The notes beneath the pieces were generated by a model. It did no database searches. It worked only from the letters and a program-made list of their open reading frames with translations, and was not told where the DNA came from. A stretch of 64,000 nucleotides of DNA, from NCBI RefSeq assembly GCF_018069625.1, contig NZ_CP072941.1, positions 10,230,001 to 10,294,000 of the forward strand, written 5' to 3'. Position 1 is the first letter of the stretch. The number at the start of each line of letters is the position of its first letter. This DNA is from Streptomyces yatensis (GTDB taxonomy: Bacteria > Actinomycetota > Actinomycetes > Streptomycetales > Streptomycetaceae). A program made the translations under genes and the position numbers. Below, piece after piece: positions 52,080-60,310 of the stretch.

Positions 52080-52606
52080 TCGCTTCATGCGAGATCTGCA
52101 TGGAGACGTCACCAGGAAACTGCCGTCGCAGCCATCCTGCGATCTGCTCGGGTGACCAGCACAGAGCCAGCTTGGTTTCCACCAGGGCGCGCAGAGGGGC
52201 CGTTGGGTGAGCTTGACCTGCTTGGGTCGGCGCCCGCGCGTGTAGGCGTCCGCATCGGCCGAGGCGGCTAGGTAGCGGTCCCGGCCGCCGTTGCGGGCGA
52301 CCTCGCGGGAGACGGTCGAAGGGGATCTGCCCAGCCGCTTGGCCAGCTGCCGGGCCGATTCCCCGGCGGCGATACCGCGGGATATCTTCTCGTGCTCGCT
52401 GCCGCTCAGACCGCTTGTGCGGGGTGAGGCGGACGCCGCCGCTCTGGTACAGGAAACGGCGGGCGTGCTGCATCGGTGCCCCGAGTGCCCGCCCGATCAA
52501 GCTGAACGACTGCCCCTCGCGCGAGCGTCTTCAGATCTGGTCCTGTTGAGCCGCTGAAAAACCGTAGTCACGCACCTGTGCCTCCACGATCACATGATCA
52601 TCCGCG

Positions 52607-52650
52607 GGTGGTGCGTTGATCACTTGAGGGTCGCCATCCTTTGCCGACAG
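52607..52650 (-). repeat. IS30 right terminal inverted repeat
   Basis: Inverted partner of 48627-48668. Confidence 0.8.
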
Positions 52651-52721
52651 GCAGCCGCGTGCGGCGGAATCGGCGGGGCGTCCGCCGGACTGCCGGGCAC
52701 CTCGCGCCGTGCTCAGGCCGT

Positions 52722-52850
52722 GTCGGCGGGCAGGGCGGAGTAGGGGTGGACCTCGATCCGCATGGGCGGCTCGGCGAGGAGGCCGATGATCTCGTCGCGC
52801 AGTTCATCGGCGAGAGGGCTGTTCTCGTAGGCGTCACCCTTGGCTGGCCC
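52722..52850 (-). pseudogene. C-terminal fragment, monooxygenase-like
   Basis: Minus-strand frame AYENSPLADELRDEIIGLLA then PPMRIEVHPYSALPADTA stop, resembling the end of a small ABM-type monooxygenase or similar. No start; abuts a TetR fragment on the other strand at about 52850. Confidence 0.4.
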
Positions 52851-53230
52851 TCCAGCTCACAGACCAGATCTCCCACAACCCAGCAGGCCCGGTGACGACC
52901 CGCACCTTCGAGGCCGTCGGCCGACAGGTGTATGCGCTGGGCGTTCCCGCGAGCAGCTGGTTCACCGCGACCTCCGCCCTGATGCACTACATCCTCGGTG
53001 CCGCCGGCCAGAACGCCGCGAACCTCGCCCTCGCACGCAGCCTTGGCCCGGAAGCCGACCGCGACGCCTACATGGACGCCGTGGCGGCGATATGGAAGCA
53101 GCTCAGCCCGCAGGAGTTCCCCTTCACCCGGGCGGTCGCGGACCACGGGCTCGATCACGACGACCGCGCGCAATTCCTTGTCGGCATCGACCTCATCATC
53201 GCGGGCATCGAGGCCGGGCACGCACGCTGA
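52850..53230 (+). pseudogene. TetR regulator C-terminal domain fragment
   Basis: About 125 residues of a TetR ligand-binding domain (LMHYILGAAGQNAANLALAR, AVADHGLDHDDRAQFLVGID, LIIAGIEAGHAR end). A GTG at 52892 leaves a 112-residue open frame, but there is no DNA-binding domain, so it is a 5'-truncated tetR. Confidence 0.65.
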
Positions 53231-53389
53231 TCAGCTGTGCGGGCCTTGGTCTCGGAGTCTCGGAAGGCATACGGGGTACGGCCGGGGAAGCCGTGCCTGT
53301 TCGGGCAGGTGTGCCAGGTCTGCTTGAAGCCGGGCTCGTCCTCGACCCCCGTCTCCCACGCACTCTCGTCGAACCACTGGGCATCGGTC

Positions 53390-53560
53390 GGGCAATTGAC
53401 GCCGTGGTTGCCGAAGCCGACCCACTGGGAGAACCGGGTGAACGACTCCACCGTGCTCGTCGCCGCCGTCACCCGTCGGCGCCAGACCCTTCCAGTTCCT
53501 GATCCTGGGCATCAGATCGAAGCCCAGCAGGTGGGCCAGGGTGAAGACAGGCAGCGGCTT
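53390..53560 (-). pseudogene. Tn3-family transposase internal fragment
   Basis: VFTLAHLLGFDLMPRIRNWK is the strongly conserved LGFxLxPRIRNWK segment of Tn3 transposases, here followed by unrelated or shifted sequence (FTRFSQWVGFGNHGVN). Its 5' end overlaps the start of the next hypothetical gene. Confidence 0.65.
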
Positions 53561-53909
53561 TAGGTGGACAGTTCAAGTTGATCTTGACGGCTTCGACCCC
53601 TATGACAGCCAGGAAGACGTGCGCAAGGTCGATGTCCAGCTCCGCGAAGCCGATGGCCGGTTGCGAGTCCTTCCCCGAGTGCAGCCCCTGTTCGCCATAC
53701 CCCCTCGGCCGCGACGGCCTCCGGCCGTGCGCCTTGCCCCCGGTCAATGGGTTCGATGGCAGCTCAACTACCGTTTCAGCAGTGCGGCAGGGGTGCGGGA
53801 CTGGTCGTACTGGCTGGACACTTTCAACATCGCCTATGGTCCAATGAGCGACGACGTGTTCTTGTCGACGCCCACTGTGTTCATCGACGAGCGAGGGCCG
53901 CTCAGGTAG
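53541..53909 (+). CDS. Conserved hypothetical protein, 5' end replaced
   Basis: 122-codon frame. From about residue 9 it reads WTVQVDLDGFDPYDSQEDVR, then LREADGRLRVLPRVQPLFAI and WSYWLDTFNIAYGP to PTVFIDERGPLR, a plausible soluble protein. The first eight codons lie in the Tn3 fragment, and there is no ribosome site, so the native start was probably lost. Function unknown. Confidence 0.45.
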   Translation: MKTGSGFRWTVQVDLDGFDPYDSQEDVRKVDVQLREADGRLRVLPRVQPLFAIPPRPRRPPAVRLAPGQWVRWQLNYRFSSAAGVRDWSYWLDTFNIAYGPMSDDVFLSTPTVFIDERGPLR

Positions 53910-54019
53910 TCCAACTGCGGTGTGATCAAGCACTGGACTCGTCGCCCTCCGCTTCGGCGTGGGTGGGTTGCCGAGGCCAGCCAGGAGTTTGTCGATGCGT
54001 TCGCTGGTGCAGCGGTGTT

Positions 54020-54235
54020 GTTCGACCTCGCGGCCCAGCCGCGTTCGGCCGCGTCGCGGGCGAGGGTGAGTTCAACCTCGCGTCGTGCTCGCAGTCGTGG
54101 TGCGTATTCGAGTGTGGTGACGAACTTCGCGCACGTCAGGTAGAGGTCGCACTCACAGGGGCCTTCGGCGGGCAGCCGGAGGCAGCGGCCGAGTTCGAGC
54201 CCGGTCTTGAAGAAGTTGGTCCTGAGCCAGTCGAC
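54020..54235 (-). pseudogene. Tyrosine recombinase C-terminal remnant
   Basis: LRTNFFKTGLELGRCLRLPA, EGPCECDLYLTCAKFVTTLE and YAPRLRARREVELTLARDA match the cysteine-containing tail of Tn554-type tyrosine integrases (P-C-x-C-D-L-Y-x-x-C pattern). The catalytic domain is missing. Confidence 0.6.
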
Positions 54236-54312
54236 CGAGGTATCTGGGAGTGTGCCGCCTCGCGGAGCCCTGGCGCCGCGTCCGAGAGCTGATGGCGGGA
54301 ACCGGGTTGAGG

Positions 54313-54879
54313 TCACAGCAATCGGTCGACCAGCCCGTCGATGTAGTCCGGGGTGAGCGGGACCATGCCGAACAAGACGCGGATATACATCGGGGCCAGG
54401 ATGTGGTCCAGCACGTCGAACGCGTCGGGTGCGGGCTCGCCGCGGTCGCGGGCGCGATCGAGCATGGACTGCAGTTGCCGGGTGCGTTCGGCGCGGAGGT
54501 CGGCACCAGCCTGCAGGCCCTGCTGACCGCTGCTCGACAGGGCGAAGGCCAGGTGCAGCACCGCCGGGCCGTCGGGTCCGGTGATCTCGCGGGCCACTTG
54601 GGCCGCGTAAGTGCGCAGGTCGCCGGCGAGGCTCCCGGTGTCGGGCATCGGCGACTGCGCGTTGAGGCGGGTGAGCGCCACGTCGGTGAGCAGGGTTTCC
54701 AGGTTGCCCCACCGGCGGTAGATGCTGCTGTCGGCTACGCCTGCGCGGGCTGCGACCTCGCCGACGGTGAAGTTGCCGTAGCCGCGCTCACTGATCAGGT
54801 CGGTGACGGCCTGGTGCACCTGCGCGCTGACGCGGGCGCTCCGTCCGCCGGGCCGCCGGGCTCGCTGCCGCTCGTTCAT
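54313..54879 (-). CDS. TetR-family repressor, divergent from MFS
   Basis: 188 residues. TetR HTH QAVTDLISERGYGNFTVGEV then AARAGVADSSIYRRWGNLET, with helical C-terminal domain. ATG 54879 starts 150 bp from the MFS gene. The near-perfect palindrome at 54938-54962 in the shared region is its likely operator; a classic tetR-efflux pair. Confidence 0.93.
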   Translation of the reverse strand: MNERQRARRPGGRSARVSAQVHQAVTDLISERGYGNFTVGEVAARAGVADSSIYRRWGNLETLLTDVALTRLNAQSPMPDTGSLAGDLRTYAAQVAREITGPDGPAVLHLAFALSSSGQQGLQAGADLRAERTRQLQSMLDRARDRGEPAPDAFDVLDHILAPMYIRVLFGMVPLTPDYIDGLVDRLL

Positions 54880-54929
54880 GCCCCCACCTTAACGCAGCCG
54901 ATTCTTGCGTTTGCGTGGCGATCCTCTTT

Positions 54930-54962
54930 ATAGTCACCTAACGCAGTCGCTGACTGCTTTAG
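54930..54962 (+). promoter_or_regulatory. Promoter -10 and TetR operator of efflux gene
   Basis: TATAGT (54930-54935; weak TTGCGT 19 bp upstream), followed by CTAACGCAGTC-GCT-GACTGCTTTAG (54938-54962), arms matching at 10 of 11. The operator covers the expected transcription start, so repression by occlusion. Confidence 0.7.
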
Positions 54963-55029
54963 GGCGCTCAGGTGTATCGCAACGCGCGTCGACCGCGACC
55001 GGGCGCAACTGACGATGGAGGGGGATCCC

Positions 55030-56499
55030 ATGGCTGCATCGCATGCGACCGTAGGCAGTCGATCAAACCGGGCCGTGCTGCTCACGGTGACCTGCCTAGG
55101 CCAATTCATGGTCCTGCTCGACAACACGATCGTTGGAGCGGCGCTGCCCGATATGCAGCACCGGCTGCACACTCAGCTGACCGGTCTGCAGTGGATCGTC
55201 GACGCGTACGTACTGCTGGTCGCCATGCTGCTGCTGTCCGGCGGTGTCTTCGCCGACCGGTTCGGCCGCAAGCGGGTGTACCTGACCGGCGTGGCGGTGT
55301 TCACCGCCGCGTCGCTGCTGTGCAGCCTCGCGCCCTCGGTCGGCTGGCTGGTCACCGGCCGGGTGCTGCAGGGCATCGGGGCCGCGGCGCTGAGCCCTGC
55401 CTCGCTCGCCCTGCTCGCCGCCGCCTATCCCGTGCCCCAAGAACGAATCAAGGCGATCGGGCTGTGGGCCGGATTCAGCGGACTCGGTCTGGCCGCAGGC
55501 CCCGTGGCCGGCGGCGTGCTGACCGAAGCCTTCGGCTGGCCCGCCATCTTCCTGGTCAATCTGCCCATCGGCGTGGTCCTTCTGCTGGTCGGTCTGCGCA
55601 GCCTTGACGAGACCCGCAATCCGGGCGCCCCCGCGATCGACATCCCGGGCACGGTGCTGTCCGTTCTGGCGGTGGGGGTGCTGACCTACGGGCTGATCGA
55701 AGGCGGTGCCCGCGGCTGGACATCGCCGGTGATCCTGGGCAGCTTCGCCGCCGCGGTGATTCTCCTCGCCGCCTTCGTCGCCGTCGAAGCGCGTCGTTCC
55801 GCTCCGATGCTGCCGCTGCGGCTGTTCCGGCAGCGCCTGTTCACCGTGTCCAACACCGCCATGGTCGTGGTGGGGTTCGCGCTCATGGGTTCGTCGTTCT
55901 TCTTCTCCCAGTTCTTCGTGTACGTCCAGGGCAGCTCAATCCTGCGCGCCGGCCTGCAGACCCTGCCGGTATCCCTTGCCATGGTGATCGTCAGCCCGTA
56001 CGCGGGCCGGCTCGCCGCCCGGTACGGCTTCCGAATCGTGGTCACCACCGGTCTGGCCCTGGCCGGCCTGGGACTGCTGGCGCTCGGGATGGTGCACGCC
56101 GACACCGGCTACGGGAACGTGTGGTGGCGGCTTGGAGTCGTCGGCATCGGCTTCGCCCTGACCATGTCCCCACTGACGGGAGCCGCCATCCAAGCAGTCA
56201 GCCCGCAGGAAGGCGGCCTCGCATCGGGCATCAGCAGCACCACCCGGCAGATCGGCGCGGTGCTCGGCGTGGCGGTACTCGGAGCCATCGTCCGCACCCG
56301 GCAATCCGGCGGCGCCTCCTTCGAGGCCGGCCTCGACAGCGCCTTCCTCGCTGCCGGCACCATCACTTTGGCCACCGCCGTGTTCACCGGCCTATGGCTG
56401 GCGAGGTCCAAGCCCGCGGAAGGCTCCGCGGCGCCGCAACGTTCCACCGGTCCAGATGCGGTCACCACCTCGAACGCGACATCCGTGAACAGCCGGTGA
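55030..56499 (+). CDS. DHA2-family MFS multidrug transporter (EmrB/QacA-like)
   Basis: 489 residues, about 14 TM helices. Hallmarks: FMVLLDNTIVGAALPDMQHR (motif D1), GGVFADRFGRKRVYLTG (motif A) and GRVLQGIGAAALSPASLALL (motif B), then GLAAGPVAGGVLTEAFGWPA (motif C, antiporter). Start at ATG 55030 with GGAGGGG five bases upstream; ATG 55015 would overlap that site. Controlled by the divergent TetR. Confidence 0.94.
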   Translation: MAASHATVGSRSNRAVLLTVTCLGQFMVLLDNTIVGAALPDMQHRLHTQLTGLQWIVDAYVLLVAMLLLSGGVFADRFGRKRVYLTGVAVFTAASLLCSLAPSVGWLVTGRVLQGIGAAALSPASLALLAAAYPVPQERIKAIGLWAGFSGLGLAAGPVAGGVLTEAFGWPAIFLVNLPIGVVLLLVGLRSLDETRNPGAPAIDIPGTVLSVLAVGVLTYGLIEGGARGWTSPVILGSFAAAVILLAAFVAVEARRSAPMLPLRLFRQRLFTVSNTAMVVVGFALMGSSFFFSQFFVYVQGSSILRAGLQTLPVSLAMVIVSPYAGRLAARYGFRIVVTTGLALAGLGLLALGMVHADTGYGNVWWRLGVVGIGFALTMSPLTGAAIQAVSPQEGGLASGISSTTRQIGAVLGVAVLGAIVRTRQSGGASFEAGLDSAFLAAGTITLATAVFTGLWLARSKPAEGSAAPQRSTGPDAVTTSNATSVNSR

Positions 56500-56563
56500 C
56501 AACAACAACCGCCTTGGCGACGAGAGGTGGCTGCGCGCCGAGGGCGTCGGCAAGGAGATCGCA

Positions 56564-57313
56564 TTGGTCGCATCGGAGCCACCGACGAGCTGGACCGAGC
56601 AGGATCGCGAGCACCACTACCTCCAACAGGTCGTGCGGAGCGGGGGGACACGCATGCGCCCGCACTCCCTCCTGTTCCTGCTCCTGGGCGTGGGGATCAC
56701 GGAACACGGAGCCACCCGGGAGGACCTGAAGCAGGGGGTTCGGAACGCCGAAAACCCGGAAGGCGACCTGGATGCCTCTGCTGGGAGGACCCTGCAGGAC
56801 TCGACGAGGACGAACGGGCCCGGCAGCCGGAGCAGATCGAGGACGCCGAGCGCTACGCGGCGCGCTATGGCCGGCCGCCGCCACGCACCCACGGCGATGT
56901 CCTGGAACTTCTCGTGGCCGCGGGCGTCATCTACGAGGGGACCGACGGTTCCGGTGAGCAGCGCTTCTACCCCAAGGTCCCCGCGCCCCCGCCCGGAGAC
57001 GTGTTCCCCCTCGATGAGGAGGAAGCCGCCATCCAGCGGCAGCTGAGGATAGACAGCGCCTACGAAGGGGACTCCTACCGCATCATCGAGGTCTTCGAAC
57101 CGGACGGGCAGCGCCGCGAGGAAGCGGTGACGAGCCTGGACCGGATCGCCCGACTCATCAAGGGTGGCCCCCACGACGCCCTCGAGGCGATCCGCCTGCC
57201 GGCGGAGGTGGGCGACTTCACCACCAGGTGCGATCTCACCGATCTCCCGTCGCGCAAGATCTTCCGCATCCAATGCGACCCAGCGGGCATCGGACAGATC
57301 ACTAGGATGCGGA
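56564..57313 (+). pseudogene. Frameshifted DUF6042-like hypothetical
   Basis: First part reads MRPHSLLFLLLGVGITEHGA and TREDLKQGV in one frame to about 56770. The continuation CWEDPAGLDEDERARQPEQI, THGDVLELLVAAGVIYEG, FPLDEEEAAIQRQLRIDSAY and FEPDGQRREEAVTSLDRIAR is in another. The parts resemble a Streptomyces DUF6042-type protein. The 3' end runs into IS sequence at about 57280. Confidence 0.6.
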
Positions 57314-57327
57314 CGACGTTCGGCCAT
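57280..57327 (-). pseudogene. IS5-type transposase N-terminal stub
   Basis: MAERRPHPSDLSDARW is the typical N-terminus of IS5/IS4-like transposases ([YH]PSDLSDAxW). Nothing after it; it marks the scar that cut off the DUF6042-like gene. Confidence 0.5.
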
Positions 57328-57476
57328 GACCTGGACGTACCGCCGGTTGGGGCGCGTGCGTCCAGGCGTGGAAAGCAAACAACGGAAGCAGCACAACAGG
57401 ACGGGCGTCTTGGGATGAGACAGGCGCAAGCTGCATTCCGTCTCACCTGTCACCCCGTACGGCACAGCCACCCTTC

Positions 57477-57620
57477 AGATTGGTCACCCTCGACGGCAGC
57501 ACGGTGAACCTCGCCCACGAAGCCCTCATCGCCGCCTGGCCCCGGCTCCGGGAATGGATCGACGACGCCCGCGAACGTCTGCGCCTCCATCGCCAACTCA
57601 CCGAAGTCGCCCATACCTGC
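57477..57620 (+). pseudogene. nSTAND ATPase fragment
   Basis: LVTLDGSTVNLAHEALIAAW and PRLREWIDDARERLRLHRQL match the C-terminal part of the nSTAND ATPase module found in WD40-repeat proteins (LAHEALIxxWPRLxxWI). No repeats follow; the 57620-58065 stretch holds no gene that I recognise. Confidence 0.55.
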
Positions 57621-58065
57621 TCCCTGGCAGACCAACCCTCGGGCCCAGCGTGCCGATCATGAGGCGCGAAGAACAGCAGTCACACTGCCGCCCTGGACCT
57701 GATTCACAACGCCGGCGAGGACAGCCTGCTGCAGTTCGTCCGGCTCCAGCGCCTCTACCTCCTACTGCACCGGATGCTGAGGGTCGAAGCAGTAGGGGAT
57801 GTACCGCTCCATGACAGCCGCGAGGTCGCGAACTACCACCGTCGTCCACGGGCCGACGATCAGCAAGAACACGGTCCTCCCGCCCGACCGTGGCTGACAC
57901 GCTCTGACTGACACGAAGCCGATACGTCGCAGATGGCGCCGGTGGCTCGAGGCCATCGGGCGCGACGCAGATGCGGAAGGTTGTGCTGAGGCCGGGACCG
58001 CGGCTCGATTGACACGTACGCTGAAAATCGGTCGTGCTCGACAGGTTGGGGGAGGGGTGAACAGC

Positions 58066-58665
58066 ATGCCGGGTATTCGTCAGGTGCGGGCCGTGGCACA
58101 GATGGTGGGCCGACGCACCGCGCTGCGATACTTAGCCGTCGGCATGGGAGCCTCGATTCTTGCCGCGTGTGGCAAGAATCGAGACAACAGCAAGGACTCC
58201 GGTTCCACGCCCGGGACGAGTACCGGTCCTGTCGGTCAGGCGGTCAGCGCTTTCGTCAGGGGTAAGTGGCGGGTCGAGGTCAACCCTTCGAGGGACGAGT
58301 CGATCGACCTCGTCGTCATGGTCACGGCGAGCAGCTGGACCATCGAACCGTACAACCGGGGCGCATGGGAGGATGGCGCCTCGTGGAGCGGCCAATGGGC
58401 ACTCGTGGGGAGCAAGTTGACTCTCCAGGGCCCTACGTCACCCTATGACCCCGACCTGGTGAGGCGGGTGGCCGCATTCGGCGTTCCTGGCAAGATCGGC
58501 GACACTGGGTCGTTGCGGCTCGAGTGGCAGGTCTTGGATGGCGGCTCTTCAGACACCCACGATGAGCTGAGGGTCAAGTACGCCCAGGGCACGTTGCACA
58601 TCGTGCATATCGCTGACGTCGCTGATGGTGGGTCCCGCACAGAGTTCAGCTGTACGCGGGTGTAG
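58066..58665 (+). CDS. Tat-type lipoprotein of unknown function
   Basis: 199 residues. Twin-arginine signal GRRTALRYLAVGMGASILAAC with lipobox LAAC, so exported by Tat and lipidated at the Cys. Ser/Thr/Gly linker, then a domain beginning VRGKWRVEVNPSRDESIDLV, beta-rich and lipocalin-like in pattern (GxWxxxV... followed by GQWALVGSKLTLQG). Start ATG 58066 with GGAGGGG nine bases upstream. Codon 23 is TTA (58132-58134), so expression should need bldA. Fragments surround it, but this gene looks intact. Confidence 0.7.
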   Translation: MPGIRQVRAVAQMVGRRTALRYLAVGMGASILAACGKNRDNSKDSGSTPGTSTGPVGQAVSAFVRGKWRVEVNPSRDESIDLVVMVTASSWTIEPYNRGAWEDGASWSGQWALVGSKLTLQGPTSPYDPDLVRRVAAFGVPGKIGDTGSLRLEWQVLDGGSSDTHDELRVKYAQGTLHIVHIADVADGGSRTEFSCTRV

Positions 58666-58817
58666 AGATTTGACGGGGTGTGCGGCTGCACGCCCTCGGA
58701 GACCAGCGGGTACATCACCTGGCGCAGCGTGACGCCGCCCTCGTAGCTCTCCACGATCTCCCGTGCCCGGTCCACCACGGCCGGCCACCGTACCCGCTCA
58801 GGCACCATGCGGTACAT
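58660..58817 (-). pseudogene. N-terminal fragment of mobile-element hypothetical
   Basis: MYRMVPERVRWPAVVDRARE then IVESYEGGVTLRQVMYPLVS resembles a phage/integrative-element protein family (pattern TLRQLFYxLV). It breaks off where the lipoprotein gene ends. Confidence 0.45.
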
Positions 58818-58974
58818 GTACCCGTCGTCGCCGCCTGGCCCCCGGATCCGAGTCATCCACAGGCCGGAAGGGGATCGAAGCGGAGGCTCCTGTTCTTGCC
58901 CGTCGTGACGAGTGCGGCGAATGTGCACCGTGCCGGCGTCCAGGTCCACCTGGAAGGGCGGATCTTCTGCTGAC

Positions 58975-59172
58975 CTGACCGCGAGAGGGCAGGCTCCTGC
59001 CACCGCAGCCGCCGAAGGCCGCAAAGCAAGCACCGTCAGCCTGCACACCGACCTAGCCATGGCCCGCGAGGAGATCAAGACACTCCGCGCCGAACGCGAT
59101 CAGTTCCGGACCGCCATGCGGCAGCAGCTCGGACACCAGCTTGACCAGATCACAGATCCGCATGAGATCTAG
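58975..59172 (+). pseudogene. DUF6262 (TnpC-like) remnant
   Basis: ATAAAEGRKASTVSLHTDLA, then EIKTLRAERDQFRTAMRQQL and GHQLDQI, a coiled-coil protein end found beside tyrosine integrases in Tn554-like elements. Partner of the integrase tail at 54.1 kb in origin, but now separated. Confidence 0.5.
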
Positions 59173-59273
59173 ATAACGAGATGGCTCGCGATTGAGGTCG
59201 TGGCGGGATTGGTTAGTACGAGTTGAGATGCCCATGTGCCTGTTCAGAGCAGGCGGACTGAGATACTCCGGCT

Positions 59274-59807
59274 ATGGATGCTGGGGTGACGGGGACCGGG
59301 GCGCAATCGGACGTGGCAGTGCCTGCACGGGCCACGTCGGCGCATGCCGCGGGTTGGGTGCTGCGTTCTGCGGCGGTAGCGGACATCGAGGTGATCGCGG
59401 AGTTGCGGGCCACGGTCATGCGTGCGGATTTGGAACGCCTTGGGCGCTACGACGAGCACCGGGTGCGGCAACGGCTGCGGGATTCCTTCTCCACGCAGCA
59501 CACGTCGATCATCATGATCGACCGCGAACTCGTAGGATGTGTCACTGTCCGGCCCACCGAAGGCAGGCAGTGGCTGGAGCACTTCTACCTTGCTCAGCAC
59601 TGTCAGGGCCGAGGGCTCGGATCCGCTGTCTTGCGCACCGTGCTGGAGCGGACGGACGCGAAGGGCGTGACCGTGGGTTTGAACGTCTTGCGGGGCAGTG
59701 CTGCCCGTCGACTCTACGAGCGCCACGGATTCGTCGTGGAAGCCCAGGACCCGATCGACGTCTTCATGGTGCGCCCGCCGGGGGCGAGCACCGCTGCGAA
59801 TGCCTGA
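59274..59807 (+). CDS. GNAT-family N-acetyltransferase
   Basis: 177 residues. GNAT fold: WVLRSAAVADIEVIAELRAT (strand/helix 1), VGCVTVRPTEGRQWLEHFYL (core beta strands), acetyl-CoA loop QGRGLGSAVLRTVLERT (R/Q-G-x-G-x-G/A), then VGLNVLRGSAARRLYERHGF. ATG 59274 lacks a clear ribosome site; GATACT ends seven bases before it, so a leaderless transcript is possible. Substrate unknown. Confidence 0.9.
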   Translation: MDAGVTGTGAQSDVAVPARATSAHAAGWVLRSAAVADIEVIAELRATVMRADLERLGRYDEHRVRQRLRDSFSTQHTSIIMIDRELVGCVTVRPTEGRQWLEHFYLAQHCQGRGLGSAVLRTVLERTDAKGVTVGLNVLRGSAARRLYERHGFVVEAQDPIDVFMVRPPGASTAANA

Positions 59808-59895
59808 CCTGCGACAGCACGAGGGCCTCGACTCCGTCCGCGAGGCCGTCCGCTACGGGCCGTGACGTGACAGCGGCCGCACGGGTTCGTCCAGT

Positions 59896-60310
59896 GTGAC
59901 CAAGAAGTGGGCCCGTGCGGTCTTGTCCATCCTGCCGCTGCGCACCCTGACGGATGTGTTCGCCTACGCGGAAGCCGAGGCGATCACACGGCGGATCGAC
60001 GGAGCAGAGACCCAGGTCCGCAGGCCCAAGGCCAAGGTGGGAGCCGAGGTCGACGAGGGCTACCGGGGCCTGGCCAACGAGTTCCCCGACCAGGTCAGCG
60101 CCCCGCCGATGAAGCCGAAGGACGACGCGCCGCTCGGCGAGCAGTACGTATGGCGGGAGATGCGCCGCCGACAGTCCTCGGACCGGATCTGCGTCGAGCA
60201 CACGAATGCCGAACTGAGGCAGTGGCGCCCGCTCCAGCGCTACACCGGCCGGCGAGGACTACGCCGAAACCCATTTGGCGGTCGCCTCACTGATCTCGGA
60301 CCGCTCTGCC
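59896..60310 (+). pseudogene. IS5-type transposase with internal deletion
   Basis: VFAYAEAEAITRRIDGAETQ and VRRPKA, then directly VGAEVDEGYRGLANEFPDQV, REMRRRQSSDRICVEHTNAE and LRQWRPLQRYTGRR, the end of a DDE_Tnp_4 transposase. About 60 residues of the DDE core between the two parts are gone. The right edge invades the agmatine deiminase gene. Confidence 0.75.

Larger units (their letters stand above)
48649..52600 (-). pseudogene. IS30 transposase, split and frameshifted
   Basis: N-terminal part lies at 52600-52080: GFSAAQQDQI, a TGA where Trp is expected near 52545, and two compensating frameshifts that hide RLGRSPSTVSREVARNGG. It ends ...MQISHEAIYL. The C-terminal part at 49307-48649 resumes IYLPLYDPRRRQAIDGSLTQ and includes the integrase core with GHWEGDLVMG, LTWDRGQEMAEH and NENTNRLLRQYLPK. 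The interruption falls within the EAIYL codons, exactly at the target duplication of the inserted element. Confidence 0.85.
48627..52650 (-). mobile_element. IS30-family element, disrupted by insertion
   Basis: About 44-bp terminal inverted repeats bound it: CTGTCGGCAGACGATGGCGA at the left (48627 on) and the matching CTGTCGGCAAAGGATGGCGA read inward from 52650. With the inserted 2,766-bp element and its 6-bp duplication removed, the element is 1,252 bp, the normal IS30 size, and the two transposase halves join in frame. A direct target duplication is not clear (CA-type dinucleotide at most). The transposase has further lesions, so the copy is dead. Confidence 0.85.

Noticed and set aside
48627..52650. 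Clear target duplication of the IS30 element
   Set aside because: Flanks show at most a CA dinucleotide match, not enough to claim.
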